Origin: Bryopsis sp. KO-2023
Taxonomy: Eukaryota; Chlorophyta; Ulvophyceae; Bryopsidales; Bryopsidaceae
Assembly (NCBI GenBank): GCA_030272585.1
Contig: BSYQ01000004.1
Span: 5,146,001 to 5,210,000 of the forward strand
Reading direction: 5' to 3'
Length of the DNA: 64,000 nt
Under the pieces are notes generated by a model. The model ran no database searches, had not been told where the DNA came from, and saw nothing but the letters and a program-made list of their open reading frames with translations. Made by a program: the position numbers and the translations under genes. Position 1 is the first letter of the stretch. Each line of letters begins with the position of its first letter. Shown in pieces: positions 47,727 to 56,946 of the stretch.

Positions 47727-48302
47727 TTATTGTTTCCTCCTATTACCAAGAATGCCTCGCCGGGCAAATGCCATCGATAGCAGAAACATTAAAATGCACA
47801 ACAACACGTCGTGCCACACCTCGATAGTGGTATCATCGGTCAGAGCTGCCAAATACCTCCAGTATGGCTGCCGGGAACGCGTGGAGTCCATCCTCCTTTG
47901 CAGTTGCATGTTCACCCGGTCAGCAGCCCATTGACCATCGACGTGATTATCAGCAAGTTGTACCCAAAAGAGCCACATCAGGCTCGATATCGAATAAAAT
48001 GTGGAGGTGGCGCTGCTGGACTTCAGAGTGCCACTGGACTTGAACGTATCACCAGAAACCAGCACCGCCCCTCCTGTTCCTGAGCGTCGGAATGCTCCAA
48101 AGTCTTCCCCACGATACGGAACCAAAATTTTTGCCTCTTTCTTCTCGTTAAGAGGACTTTGCCACACTGTTGGAACGGGATCCCCAGTTGTTTCCTCGTG
48201 CCCAAACGTGCAAAACTGTTCCATTGTTTCCAACCACTGCGAAAGCAAAATCACCTGTCGCTCCAGATCGATGTCGATGATTTTGTCGCACCAATAAACC
48301 AA
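47727..48302 (-). CDS. DIRS-like element, second reading region (longer form)
   Basis: Related to 2728-3171 but 191 codons. The C-terminus has a hydrophobic run (VLLCILMFLLSMAFA) that could be a membrane segment, followed by basic residues. No family recognised; belongs to a fossil element. Confidence 0.4.
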   Translation of the reverse strand: MVYWCDKIIDIDLERQVILLSQWLETMEQFCTFGHEETTGDPVPTVWQSPLNEKKEAKILVPYRGEDFGAFRRSGTGGAVLVSGDTFKSSGTLKSSSATSTFYSISSLMWLFWVQLADNHVDGQWAADRVNMQLQRRMDSTRSRQPYWRYLAALTDDTTIEVWHDVLLCILMFLLSMAFARRGILGNRRKQ

Positions 48303-48314
48303 AAAACCAACAGG

Positions 48315-48861
48315 TTACCATCCTGGCAAACCCGTCTTGAAAACGCTCCAGCGCCAATAGCTCGCGCCTGGAGGTGTTTGCCCTCCGAATCTCCCGGGCA
48401 GGATCGTCGCCGCATTGGGATTCAGAACTGTGATCAGAGTTGCCTCAGCCATCAGGTCTTGATGCCACCATCGGTCCAACCAACGTGGCACCAACAGCAG
48501 GCATGGGAGGGAGTGCTCCAGAAGGTGCTTCACTACTTCTGGAACGTTCTCGATGGGAGGGAACACCCAGTTCCTCTCCGCCCTCCACAGGTCCAAGCTC
48601 TGATTCATGCAATTCGTCCCCTCCGTCCCTGGCTCGCGATCCAGACTGTTGAATCTCCCAAGCTGTCGTGTACCCAACGAGGCAAAGCGGTCCATCGTCA
48701 GATGAAACCGCTCCTGCAGCTTCTCGAAGATCTTCGGGTTCAACCTGTACTCTTGCTTCTCCGAAAGCCGCGACAGCGCATCGGGGTACACGTTCTGAGC
48801 GCTGGGAATCCACTCCACTTGGAAATCAATGTTCATGGCTTCCAATAGCCAATAGAGCCGC
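48315..48861 (-). CDS. DIRS-type RNase H C-terminal part (partial)
   Basis: Matches the last 180 or so residues of the RT-RNase H product (from RLYWLLEAMN, through DALSRL and RFASLGTRQ). It is cut by the LTR boundary. The apparent extension of the frame to 49067 is LTR sequence. Confidence 0.7.
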
Positions 48862-48893
48862 TGATAAGGGGGTCTAGGACCCCGAGACACAAG

Positions 48894-48930
<37 letters not shown>

Positions 48931-49032
48931 TCACTGGGAAGATTAATTTTTACAGGAGGGCCCCCTGCCCTATAACCCTGTCGTACTCCCAATTGTACTA
49001 CATAACACCCCAAACCCGAGTTACTACTATCA
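48862..49032 (-). repeat. 3' LTR (171 bp)
   Basis: TGATAAGG...TACTATCA. Contains CA and GA dinucleotide runs near 48895-48930 and a GGGCCCCCTGCCC stretch. Very short for a Ty3/gypsy LTR. Confidence 0.85.
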
Positions 49033-49036
49033 ATTG

Positions 49037-49049
49037 TTCCCCCCCCCCC
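49037..49049 (-). other. Polypurine tract
   Basis: On the - strand a run of 11 G followed by AA, 4 nt before the 3' LTR; the expected plus-strand priming site. Confidence 0.6.
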
Positions 49050-49317
49050 ACGAGAGGGTGTCCACACCCGTCACAACCCGGGAAAGAAAGAAAGAAAAAG
49101 GGCGAACTAGAAGAAAAAGAAACCCCAAACAAACCCACAACAAAAACCCCAACTAAACGTCAAACTAAACCCCAAACAAACCGATGAAAAATCCCAAACC
49201 AAACCCATGATCAACCCCATAGCAAAACCCCGTTCTGTCTTGAGGCTTGGTCTCTGGCTTGGACGGTAGCTTGGTCTCCGGCTTGGTCTGCTTTTCGTTG
49301 TCACTCCAGAAGCCATC

Positions 49318-50607
49318 TCAGCCGCCAGCTGGTTGTTCAGCTGGTTCGGCAGCTGGATCATCGACTGGTTCCGCCACCAAGTCGATCGGAGGCTCATCCT
49401 CGTCCACATCCAAAGGAGGGAAATCCTCATCCAAAGGTGGAGGAAGAGGTCCCAAAGACGAGGGCTCCGAGGATGGACTTCTGCTGGACACGGAAGGACT
49501 TTTTCCTTCGTCCTGTTCTGGGTCCTGTTCTCCTTTTGTTTCTGGTTCGGGTGTTCTCTCTTTTTCCTGCTTCTCATACTCCTCCGCCCACTTTTTCACC
49601 AACGGACCCAAGCGCTTCAGGGCAAGGCCTTTCGGAAAGCCCATGTCCCTTCTCAAGCACTGATAGCACTCAGTGAGAGTCTGGGTCGTGGGTGGAGCCT
49701 GAAGGAGTGGCTGGAAGTCTGGCTCCCGCATGTCCAAATGTAGGTCCTTCAGCTGAACCTGTGGCGGGTCGATTCGCTGTTCCTGCCACACCCCGTATAA
49801 GCGCACGAGGATAATCATGAGGTTCCAGTGGGTTCGGCACACCGTGTGGCTCGTGCATGTGGTGATCACGTAGCTATCCGCCAGCGCCGGCGGCGAATAG
49901 CACCACAAACAGATCGGTGGCTTTTCCCCACGCCTGTCCTTGAACCTCTTGGACATGTCGGCGAGCGCCTCCTCTTCCTCTCTCTCCTTCCTTTTCTTGG
50001 GCGCCGACTTTTCGTCGGTCTTTCCCCCGGTCTGTCCCCCGGTTAGGTCGCGGATTCTCCTGGGTTGTGGCTCAGAGATCATATCGTCTGCAACGTCGGG
50101 AACTTCGAAGTGTCCCGGTGCACGATTTCTGATTCTCTCCAGCGTTTTGTCCACCTGCGTATAGTCATACCCGGCTAGCCGGTGGTTAACCGGAACGTTT
50201 CCTTTGCCGTAGTAGACAGGCTCCTCTCCGTCTCTGATCGCAGCAGCAGCTCCAGCACCCTGCTCGATGATGTCGTCCATCGTCGCCCGACAAAGGTTTT
50301 CCACGTAGTCCCCAAGACGTGCGGGAACGCTGTGTAGCAACCGGCTCATCAACCCGGACTGTGCCTCAGACGAATACACAGCCGTTTGCCAGGCCGACCT
50401 TTCGTCTGTGGACGTCAGGTGCGGCTGCTGTTTCGTCAACTGCGACTGCAGCTTTTTCTGCGTCTGGTTCGCAGTGTCGAGTTCCTTTTGAAGCTGCCTC
50501 AGCTCCTGTTCGGATGTTCCCCTCGCTTGTTGCGCGATTTTTAGATCGTGTTCAAGTTGGCTTACTTGATTGCAGAGTCGTTGAGCTGCACCCTCGAACT
50601 TTTTCAA
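49318..50607 (-). CDS. Extra reading region after Pol, part 2
   Basis: About 429 codons, in the position where some LTR elements carry an additional ORF. It opens with heptad-rich sequence (NQVSQLEHDLKIAQQARG, about residues 12-60, coiled coil), has an Arg/Lys-rich middle, possible metal-binding cysteines (CLWC, then CTSHTVCRTHW near 240-260; CYQCLRRD near 318) and an acidic, proline-rich C-terminus. No signal peptide or membrane segment, so it does not look like an envelope. Function unknown; part of a fossil whose reading region is broken. Confidence 0.5.
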   Translation of the reverse strand: MKKFEGAAQRLCNQVSQLEHDLKIAQQARGTSEQELRQLQKELDTANQTQKKLQSQLTKQQPHLTSTDERSAWQTAVYSSEAQSGLMSRLLHSVPARLGDYVENLCRATMDDIIEQGAGAAAAIRDGEEPVYYGKGNVPVNHRLAGYDYTQVDKTLERIRNRAPGHFEVPDVADDMISEPQPRRIRDLTGGQTGGKTDEKSAPKKRKEREEEEALADMSKRFKDRRGEKPPICLWCYSPPALADSYVITTCTSHTVCRTHWNLMIILVRLYGVWQEQRIDPPQVQLKDLHLDMREPDFQPLLQAPPTTQTLTECYQCLRRDMGFPKGLALKRLGPLVKKWAEEYEKQEKERTPEPETKGEQDPEQDEGKSPSVSSRSPSSEPSSLGPLPPPLDEDFPPLDVDEDEPPIDLVAEPVDDPAAEPAEQPAGG

Positions 50608-50619
50608 GTGCTTCTCTGC

Positions 50620-51153
50620 CTAATCCGCCCGCGCGCGTTGTGCGTCGCGTTCTGCACGGAGTTCCAACACATCGTCTTGTAACCGTTGACACCTAGCTTG
50701 GAGAGTAGCTGGGTCGGCGTCCCGGTCGAGTGTTTTTCCTGTTCTGGAACTAGGTTTTTCCGGCAGTTCTGTCGGTGGACGGATCACGATCTTTGAGGTG
50801 CCTTTCAGCAACGATGTTTCGAAGTTCCGAAGTTTCGAAAGCACCGAAGGAGCTGGGAGAGTTTTCATGATTTTCGCCTTAGGTGGTGTGATAAGTGGTT
50901 TGGGTTCCCCTCTGGGTGGGCAAGCGTCGGCGAGAGTTCCACTCTGCCCTTTTCCGCCTTTCTCGCCGCCACTGCCTTTCGTTTTTCTGCTGCCACCCAA
51001 GTGTTTTCCACTAGACTCCTTTACCTCAACCGCCTTATCACCACTGCGCCACATGATCGGGCTGTGCTTTGGCATTCTCTTTTTGTTGGCTGCGCTTTGT
51101 TCTCCGACTAGTCTCCGACTTTTCTGTATGCGCGCCGAGAATAACCAGGCCAA
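50620..51153 (-). CDS. Extra reading region after Pol, part 1
   Basis: About 177 codons, basic and low-complexity (KGSGGEKGGKGQSG), ending in a coiled-coil start (LQARCQRLQDDVLELRAE). Same strand as Pol. No known domain. 51154-51696, between it and Pol, is non-coding and holds a short tandem repeat. Confidence 0.45.
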   Translation of the reverse strand: MAWLFSARIQKSRRLVGEQSAANKKRMPKHSPIMWRSGDKAVEVKESSGKHLGGSRKTKGSGGEKGGKGQSGTLADACPPRGEPKPLITPPKAKIMKTLPAPSVLSKLRNFETSLLKGTSKIVIRPPTELPEKPSSRTGKTLDRDADPATLQARCQRLQDDVLELRAERDAQRARAD

Positions 51154-51484
51154 AATGATCGCAAGTCCGCTTTAAGATACGCTAGGCGTATTAGCTAACG
51201 TACCTCGGTAACGTGACACTCTATGGAGGTCGCCGTCACCACACGGGTTTGTGCCTATTTGATTTTACCCTAACTTGCTTATGTCAACTCAGTTCTACCT
51301 GCGGCGCAATCACGTGACCTCCAGGTCGGACATTAACCCATCACTTGATCCAATGTCCCCATCACCTGTTGTCAGTCGCTATGAGCGTGTGAGTTGTGCG
51401 TTAGGTAAACCTCCCCGGAAAGAAAACTGACCCCTAGCCCGTCCTGCGAACCGTTCACAGTTCTGTCACGGGAAAAGATAGCAA

Positions 51485-51550
51485 CCCGTTCGCCGGAAAA
51501 GATGGAAACTTTCCCTAGGAAAAGATGGAAACTTTCCCTAGGCTTTTCCG
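51485..51550. repeat. Tandem palindromic repeat in the LTR element
   Basis: Two copies of AAAAGATGGAAACTTTCCCTAGG in tandem, each with the near-palindrome GGAAACTTTCC. A similar GGAAAGTTTCC occurs near the Gag start (about 59676). Role unknown. Confidence 0.6.
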
Positions 51551-51696
51551 GGAGTTCTACTTGGTGCTCTTTTCCTAAGTCTTTTTGGTATCCCATCTGG
51601 ATAGCGTTCCAAATCGACTTTCTCGGCTTAATATTTTTCCCCCAGCTGGAAGGATAGTATTAAGTCGAGCGTGAACAGAGTGGTAATGATCCCTGT

Positions 51697-54600
51697 TTAG
51701 GTTCGAGTTCTGCGTTGGGCCCTAGTCTTTTTCTTAGACTGGGTCTCTTGTTTATTCTCCGGTTTGTTGGCTAAGTACTCCTTAAGCAAGTCCTGGGCAT
51801 TGGCCAGGTGGCTTTCTGGCTCCCAGGTGGATTCCATCAAATCGTAGCCCTTCCAAAGGATCAGGTACTCCTTGCGAGTAGTGCCCCGATCTCTGAGGAT
51901 GCGCTCGACCTCGAATTCGATGGTTCCATCCACTAGCTCCCCCTCTGGAGCGTCTATCTCTCGCTGATCGTTATCAAGCCGAGCGTAAGCCTTCAGTTTC
52001 GACACATGGAAAGTTGGGTGGATTTTCCAGTGGTCGGGAAGGTCAAGACGGTAGGCGACAGCCCCAATTCGGCTAGCCACCCGGAAAGGTCCAACAAATC
52101 GCCGGCGGATTTTCGGTGGGATTTTCTGAAGTGAAGCAAGGGGAATATACTTGCTTTGTACCAGCACTTCATCGCCAACCTGAAAATCCACTTTCCTTCG
52201 ACGTTTGTTTGCTGAGGTGCACATGCGGTTCTGTGCCTCTGCGTATTTCGCCTTAGCGTTTCGCATTTGGTCGTCCATTCGACGTACCATCTCAGCCGCC
52301 ATTTCCGATTCATCGCCCGTCCGAACTCCCTTCCTGGCAACAACTATCTGCCCCATGTTCTGGCCATACAGAAGATGGGCTGGCGCGTAGCTTGTGGAGA
52401 CATTCCGTGAATTATTTGCGGCAAATTCCGCGGTCGGCAAATAATCCACCCAACGGTCTGGGTACCGTTCCACATACGGACGCAGGAAATCCTCCAGCAC
52501 CCGGATGGTGACTTCCGACTGCCCATCCGTTTGAGGATGGTATGCAGTACTCATCCGGAGCTGGGTACCTAAAAGTTTGAAAAGGGAGGTCCAGAACAAA
52601 CTTGTGAACCTTGGATCCCGATCCGAAACTATGATTTTAGGCAGCCCGTAGTGTTTGTATATGTTCTCCACGAACAGCTTTGCGTATTCTGGCGCCGTGA
52701 TAGTTTTGTTACAGGGTACGAACCTCGCATACTTCGTCAATCGGTCTACAAAGACAGCGATTGCTGTGAAGCCATGGGAAGACGGTAGGTCAGTAACCAA
52801 GTCCGTCGTGATCTGTTCCCATTTCTGGTCTGGGATAGGCAACGGCTGCAAAAGACCTTTCTGTCTTTGCAAGTCCGATTTGTTTAGTTGACAAGTTGGG
52901 CACGTTTTCACGTATGCCTTTACGGCTAACCCAACGCCTTTCCACCAGTAACTGCGGGTAAGTACTTCGGTCATGCGGTCTGCTCCAACATGACCGGCAC
53001 TGGGAACGTCGTGATGCTCTTCCAGAATCCGTTTCTGGAAAGAAGCAGGGACCACAAGCAAACTAGGACCTGGGTCTGTCTTGGTATAATACAAGAACCC
53101 GTCGTCCAGCTTGTATTGCGGAGAAACCCCTCGTTCCATCCTTTCAAAGATAGGCTTGAGTTGGTCATCACTTCTCAAAGCCTCTTTCCATGCCTCCTTC
53201 TCTGCCACTTCCCAAGTGGAGAGGTTATTGAGCTGGTCTGGCGGACCAGGAAGGCTCCGGGATAACGCATCAGCCAAGACATTGGCTTTCCCCTGGATAT
53301 AGACGATTTTTGGACCTATGGATTGGAAAAACCCTGAGTTTAACCACCGGGTTTGGGTCCGCGACAACGTGCTCTGGTTCATGAAGTGGGTGATCGGTTT
53401 GTGGTCCGTCAACACCTTCACACCCCCATCGCATCCCTCAAGGTAGTGTCGCCATTGGGCTAAAGCATATGCTATTGCCCCCAGCTCCCGCTCATATGCG
53501 GAGTATCGCGTTTCAGCTGGTTTTAATCGTCTGGAAAGGTATGCAATTGGTTGCAAACCTTTCCCATGATCCTGGGTAAGAACCGCTCCATATGCAGTTC
53601 CAGATGCATCCGTTATTACGGTGTACTCCTTAGCCGGATCAGGAAGGAGTAAGATCGGTGCGCGGCTAATCCGATCCTTAAGTTCGTTATAGGCATTGCG
53701 TTGGTTCAGCCCCCATTCCCAGACAGTATCTTTCTTGGTTAGATCTGTCAAGGGACTCGCAATCCTAGCGAACTCAGGAATGAACTTACGATAGTAAGAC
53801 ACCATTCCCAGGAAACTTCGCACATCAGTGACCGAAGTTAACTCCTTCCATTGTTGAATAGCCTTAACCTTATCCTGCATCGGTTGAAGGCCTTTTTCCG
53901 ACAAATGATACCCCAAGTAGTCCGTCTCTGCTACCCCTACTTCGCACTTACTGGCTTTTGCGTACAACTTATGTTTCCGCAACCGTTCAAAGACCAGTTT
54001 TAGGTGCTCGACGTGCTCTTCCACCGAGTTGGAAAAGACCAGGATGTCGTCGATAAACACCACTACAAACTCGTCAAGGAACTCCCCCAGCAAATCCTGA
54101 ACCATGGTCTGGAACTGGGCTGGGCAGTTGGTCATTCCGAACGGACACACGAGAAACTCGAAATGTCCGTATCTCGTCCGGAATGCCGTCTTGGGAGTAT
54201 CCTTGGGTCGAACGGGAAACTGCCAGTAGCCTGAGCGGAGGTCGATCTTCGTATAGATCTTCGCTCTGGCGAGACGGTCCATTAACTCCTCAGGAAGAGG
54301 GAGTGGATACCTATTTTTTACCGTGAATTTGTTTATCCAACGGTAATCCACACACATTCTCAACCCTCCGTCTTTCTTGGGAACAAAGAGTATGGGTGCG
54401 CCCCAGGGACTCTCGGAGGGTCGGATCTTCCTTTGTTCGAGGAGGTAATCCACCTGTGTCCTAACTTCGTCCAGCTCGGCTCGAGAGAGTTTGTACAAGG
54501 GACGGTGGATTGGGGTCATTTGTTCGTCCTCCAGGTCCACCTTAAATTCGTGGCCTTTTCTGACTGGAGGAACGCCGGGTGGTAAGTCTTTCGGGAACAC

Positions 54601-54903
54601 ATCCTTGAAACTTGTGAGGACAGCCTTGATCCTTGGGTCGAGACCCGAATGCATTACCTTTTCCACATCCGGCTGGAGATAAGCTGGTGTGGTTCCAGTA
54701 GCGTTCAAACGCTCTTCTGGAATTCCCGGATATGGATACTGCATGAGATGTGCCATATCGTCCGGGGTGGTTGGTCGCACAACCACAAGGTATGCCTGAT
54801 CAATTTCTGGACTGTTCTTCACGAGCGAGAATAACTTTTTCGCTGAGACTGTATCAATAGCCGGTGCTAGGTGCTGCAAGTAGTCTGATGGTCGTTCCTT
54901 CAT
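51697..54903 (-). CDS. pol: Pol: RT, RNase H, integrase, chromodomain
   Basis: 1068 codons. RT: ILFVPKKDGGLRMCVDYRWIN (171-191, abbreviated), KIDLRSGYWQ, active site FIDD (283-286). RNase H: TDAS (431), ERELGA (471), TDHKPI (499). Integrase: His/Cys zinc finger about 630-671 (HHDVPSAGH, CPTC), then D701, D761 and E797 with D,D35E spacing. A chromodomain at about 994-1045 (EVERILRDR, YLILWKGY, STWEPE) assigns it to the chromoviruses. Reverse-transcribes and integrates the element; chromodomains target particular chromatin in this family. Protease lies in the preceding reading region; frameshift or read-through between regions is usual in the family. Confidence 0.92.
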   Translation of the reverse strand: MKERPSDYLQHLAPAIDTVSAKKLFSLVKNSPEIDQAYLVVVRPTTPDDMAHLMQYPYPGIPEERLNATGTTPAYLQPDVEKVMHSGLDPRIKAVLTSFKDVFPKDLPPGVPPVRKGHEFKVDLEDEQMTPIHRPLYKLSRAELDEVRTQVDYLLEQRKIRPSESPWGAPILFVPKKDGGLRMCVDYRWINKFTVKNRYPLPLPEELMDRLARAKIYTKIDLRSGYWQFPVRPKDTPKTAFRTRYGHFEFLVCPFGMTNCPAQFQTMVQDLLGEFLDEFVVVFIDDILVFSNSVEEHVEHLKLVFERLRKHKLYAKASKCEVGVAETDYLGYHLSEKGLQPMQDKVKAIQQWKELTSVTDVRSFLGMVSYYRKFIPEFARIASPLTDLTKKDTVWEWGLNQRNAYNELKDRISRAPILLLPDPAKEYTVITDASGTAYGAVLTQDHGKGLQPIAYLSRRLKPAETRYSAYERELGAIAYALAQWRHYLEGCDGGVKVLTDHKPITHFMNQSTLSRTQTRWLNSGFFQSIGPKIVYIQGKANVLADALSRSLPGPPDQLNNLSTWEVAEKEAWKEALRSDDQLKPIFERMERGVSPQYKLDDGFLYYTKTDPGPSLLVVPASFQKRILEEHHDVPSAGHVGADRMTEVLTRSYWWKGVGLAVKAYVKTCPTCQLNKSDLQRQKGLLQPLPIPDQKWEQITTDLVTDLPSSHGFTAIAVFVDRLTKYARFVPCNKTITAPEYAKLFVENIYKHYGLPKIIVSDRDPRFTSLFWTSLFKLLGTQLRMSTAYHPQTDGQSEVTIRVLEDFLRPYVERYPDRWVDYLPTAEFAANNSRNVSTSYAPAHLLYGQNMGQIVVARKGVRTGDESEMAAEMVRRMDDQMRNAKAKYAEAQNRMCTSANKRRRKVDFQVGDEVLVQSKYIPLASLQKIPPKIRRRFVGPFRVASRIGAVAYRLDLPDHWKIHPTFHVSKLKAYARLDNDQREIDAPEGELVDGTIEFEVERILRDRGTTRKEYLILWKGYDLMESTWEPESHLANAQDLLKEYLANKPENKQETQSKKKTRAQRRTRT

Positions 54904-54915
54904 AGGAACAGTTGT

Positions 54916-55815
54916 TCATCCAGCACCCACTGGAACTTTGAGCGTGCCTGTTGCAAAGTCCAGTTTGGGATTGGTCTGCATCAACCAAGGAAGCCCTAGT
55001 ATCATGTCATACGAAAGGTTTGGGAAGACGTCTGCGGAAAGGGTTGTGGTATAAGTACCCATCCTGAGCTGCAAGTCTTCGCATCGCCGATCAAGTGAAC
55101 ATAGGGTTCCGTCCGCCAAAGTGACTCCCTTTTTGCACTCGGTTGTTTCGAGTTTCAGTCTCGTAACTAGTTTCTTGGTAATGTAGTTCTCCGTTGCACC
55201 ACAATCAACATAGGCGGAGATCGGTACTCCTCCTAATCTGGCTCGGATCTCATATCCCATAAATTTCAAATGGTTAGGACCTCCTAGTGGTAACATACGC
55301 TCAGAAGGTGAATACTGACCTTCATCCACTTTTTGTCCTCTACCTGTTCCCTGAACAGGGGCTGCTGACTCGTCAGTTGGTGGTGAGCGAGTGGCAGGCT
55401 TATTTGATTCCCTTGCGGGTTCCCTTCCTTCCGGACTTCGTTTCGTTCCTTGAGGCGGGAACGATACCGAATTCTCAGTTCCTTCAGGACTACCAAGGTC
55501 TCCATGAACAGAGTCGACAGGTTCCGAACTTGATTCTGAACTTGTCCTAGTAAGCGTGCTGCACTTACTGGATCGAGTTTCCAACTTAGCACTCATAATC
55601 GATCCCTCTGCACCTTGGGTAGCATTCTTTTCTATTTCCCCTTGTGCTCTTTTATTCACTTCTGCATTTCGAGCTAACCTTTCTTTTCTAAGAAGTTTCT
55701 GGCGCTGCTTATATCTGTGACGGCGTGCCCTTCTGCGTTTCGCCGAACGAGTCTGGGCTCTGTTCATCCGGCTTTTTCGTTTAACCATTTCTTGAACTTT
55801 TCGCCCTCTGGACAC
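54916..55815 (-). CDS. Retropepsin-type aspartic protease region
   Basis: 299-codon frame. The N-terminal half is basic (RRRARRHRYKQRQ) and then Ser/Pro-rich. The C-terminal half carries the protease: active-site YVDCGATENY near residue 208 (a DCGA form of the usual D-S/T-G) and the flap-side block DMILGLPWL near 268. It would process Gag-Pol. Lies directly upstream of Pol. Confidence 0.8.
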   Translation of the reverse strand: MSRGRKVQEMVKRKSRMNRAQTRSAKRRRARRHRYKQRQKLLRKERLARNAEVNKRAQGEIEKNATQGAEGSIMSAKLETRSSKCSTLTRTSSESSSEPVDSVHGDLGSPEGTENSVSFPPQGTKRSPEGREPARESNKPATRSPPTDESAAPVQGTGRGQKVDEGQYSPSERMLPLGGPNHLKFMGYEIRARLGGVPISAYVDCGATENYITKKLVTRLKLETTECKKGVTLADGTLCSLDRRCEDLQLRMGTYTTTLSADVFPNLSYDMILGLPWLMQTNPKLDFATGTLKVPVGAG

Positions 55816-56020
55816 TTACTTTGAATATGTCCAGTTTTTCCACACATATAGCATTTGGGATTTGCGCCTCCACCTCCACGTCCTTGATTCCTGCCACCAC
55901 CTCGTCCGCGACCTCGGCCACCACCCCGTCCCCGACCTCGACCTTGGCCAATGTTTTGTGCCTGGTCTGGCTGAGGTTGCTGTTGGCATACTATGGATCT
56001 GATCGATCTTCCAAAACTAA
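55764..56020 (-). CDS. Gag C-terminal zinc-knuckle segment
   Basis: Arg/Gly-rich stretch followed by a CCHC knuckle, CYMCGKTGHIQSKC (CX2CX4HX4C, 55812-55853), the nucleocapsid signature that binds element RNA. Separated from the main Gag frame by the GATC-rich insertion. Confidence 0.75.
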
Positions 56021-56391
56021 GGTAATATTAGGTCACAGCAGTAATCCGACATCATAACTGCGTCCTAGAACCGATTTTAGCAATGATCGGTTTTTTTTTT
56101 TTTTTTTTTCATTTTTGGCTGATCGGTGATCGTGATCGTGATCGGCCGATCAAATGTTGATCGTGCTCTTGATCGTCCGATCACATGTTGATCGTGATCG
56201 TGATCGGTTCGCCGATCACCGATCTGATCGGTTGTTCCGATCACGATCCCGATCACGATCAAGCGCCGCGACCTGTCGGCACTTCATCGGCTGACCTTGA
56301 TCGGTGTGATCGTGATCGACCGATCGTGATCGGACCTGCATCCGATCATGATCGGTATTGATCATTTGATCGATGAATTGATCGGTCTCGC

Positions 56392-56531
56392 GAAAATGCC
56401 GACAAGTCACCACCCGCAGGTGTTTCTGAGCTGGAAGGATTCGAACCGGGTACCTAACGGATTAGAAGCATACTCACTAACGCTTGGACCACTCGGAGCC
56501 ACGGTTTGTAGGTCATCCGTGTCATTATATA
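56392..56531 (-). repeat. Inverted tRNA-like arm, left
   Basis: On the - strand: an A-box-like TGGCTCCGAGTGGTCCAAG and a B-box-like GGTTCGAATCC at tRNA-like spacing. Pairs with 56560-56699. Probably a tRNA-derived SINE-like or pseudo-tRNA sequence; no CCA or clean acceptor stem was established. Confidence 0.5.
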
Positions 56532-56559
56532 CGTGATCTGTCAGTCCGACAAACTGAGG

Positions 56560-56699
56560 TATATAATGACACGGATGACCTAGTGACCGTGGCTCCGAGT
56601 GGTCCAAGCGTTAATGCGTCTGTCTCTAGTCTGTTAGGTCCCAGGTTCGAATCCTTGCACCCCAGAAACACCTGCGGGTGGTGATTTCTCGGCATTTGT
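56560..56699 (+). repeat. Inverted tRNA-like arm, right
   Basis: Mirror of the left arm with scattered differences, B-box GGTTCGAATCC near 56644-56654. With a spacer of about 28 bp the two arms could form a hairpin of about 300 nt. Confidence 0.5.
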
Positions 56700-56946
56700 G
56701 ATGGACCGATCAATTGACCGATCATGATCCGATCTAATCGGCATCTCCGATCACGATCACGATCAAGCGCCTCGCCCTGTCCGCGCTTGATCGGCCGATG
56801 TTGGACGGTGTGATCGTGATCGGCCGATCAAAGTTGGCCGATTAAATCGGTCAGCCGATCAGATTGGTGATCGGCCGATCTCCATCGATGATCGGCCAAA
56901 CCGATTTGATCGGCGATCGATCTGATCGGAAAAACCCGATCACGAT

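Larger units (their letters stand above)
46718..48861 (-). mobile_element. DIRS/Ngaro-type retroelement, copy 3 (partial)
   Basis: More diverged than copies 1 and 2. Repeats A (46718-46857), B (46992-47271) and A (47275-47414) are present; the A repeat lacks the LINE-A insertion. The element ends abruptly where the LTR element begins at 48862, so about half of it is not here. Broken. Confidence 0.8.

Noticed and set aside
49318-50607. Extra region after Pol as an envelope gene
   Set aside because: No signal peptide, membrane span, furin-like site or fusion-peptide pattern was seen.
56560-56699. Functional tRNA genes in the GATC-rich island
   Set aside because: A/B-box-like motifs are present, but no clean cloverleaf could be drawn by hand, and the inverted pair looks like repeat DNA.
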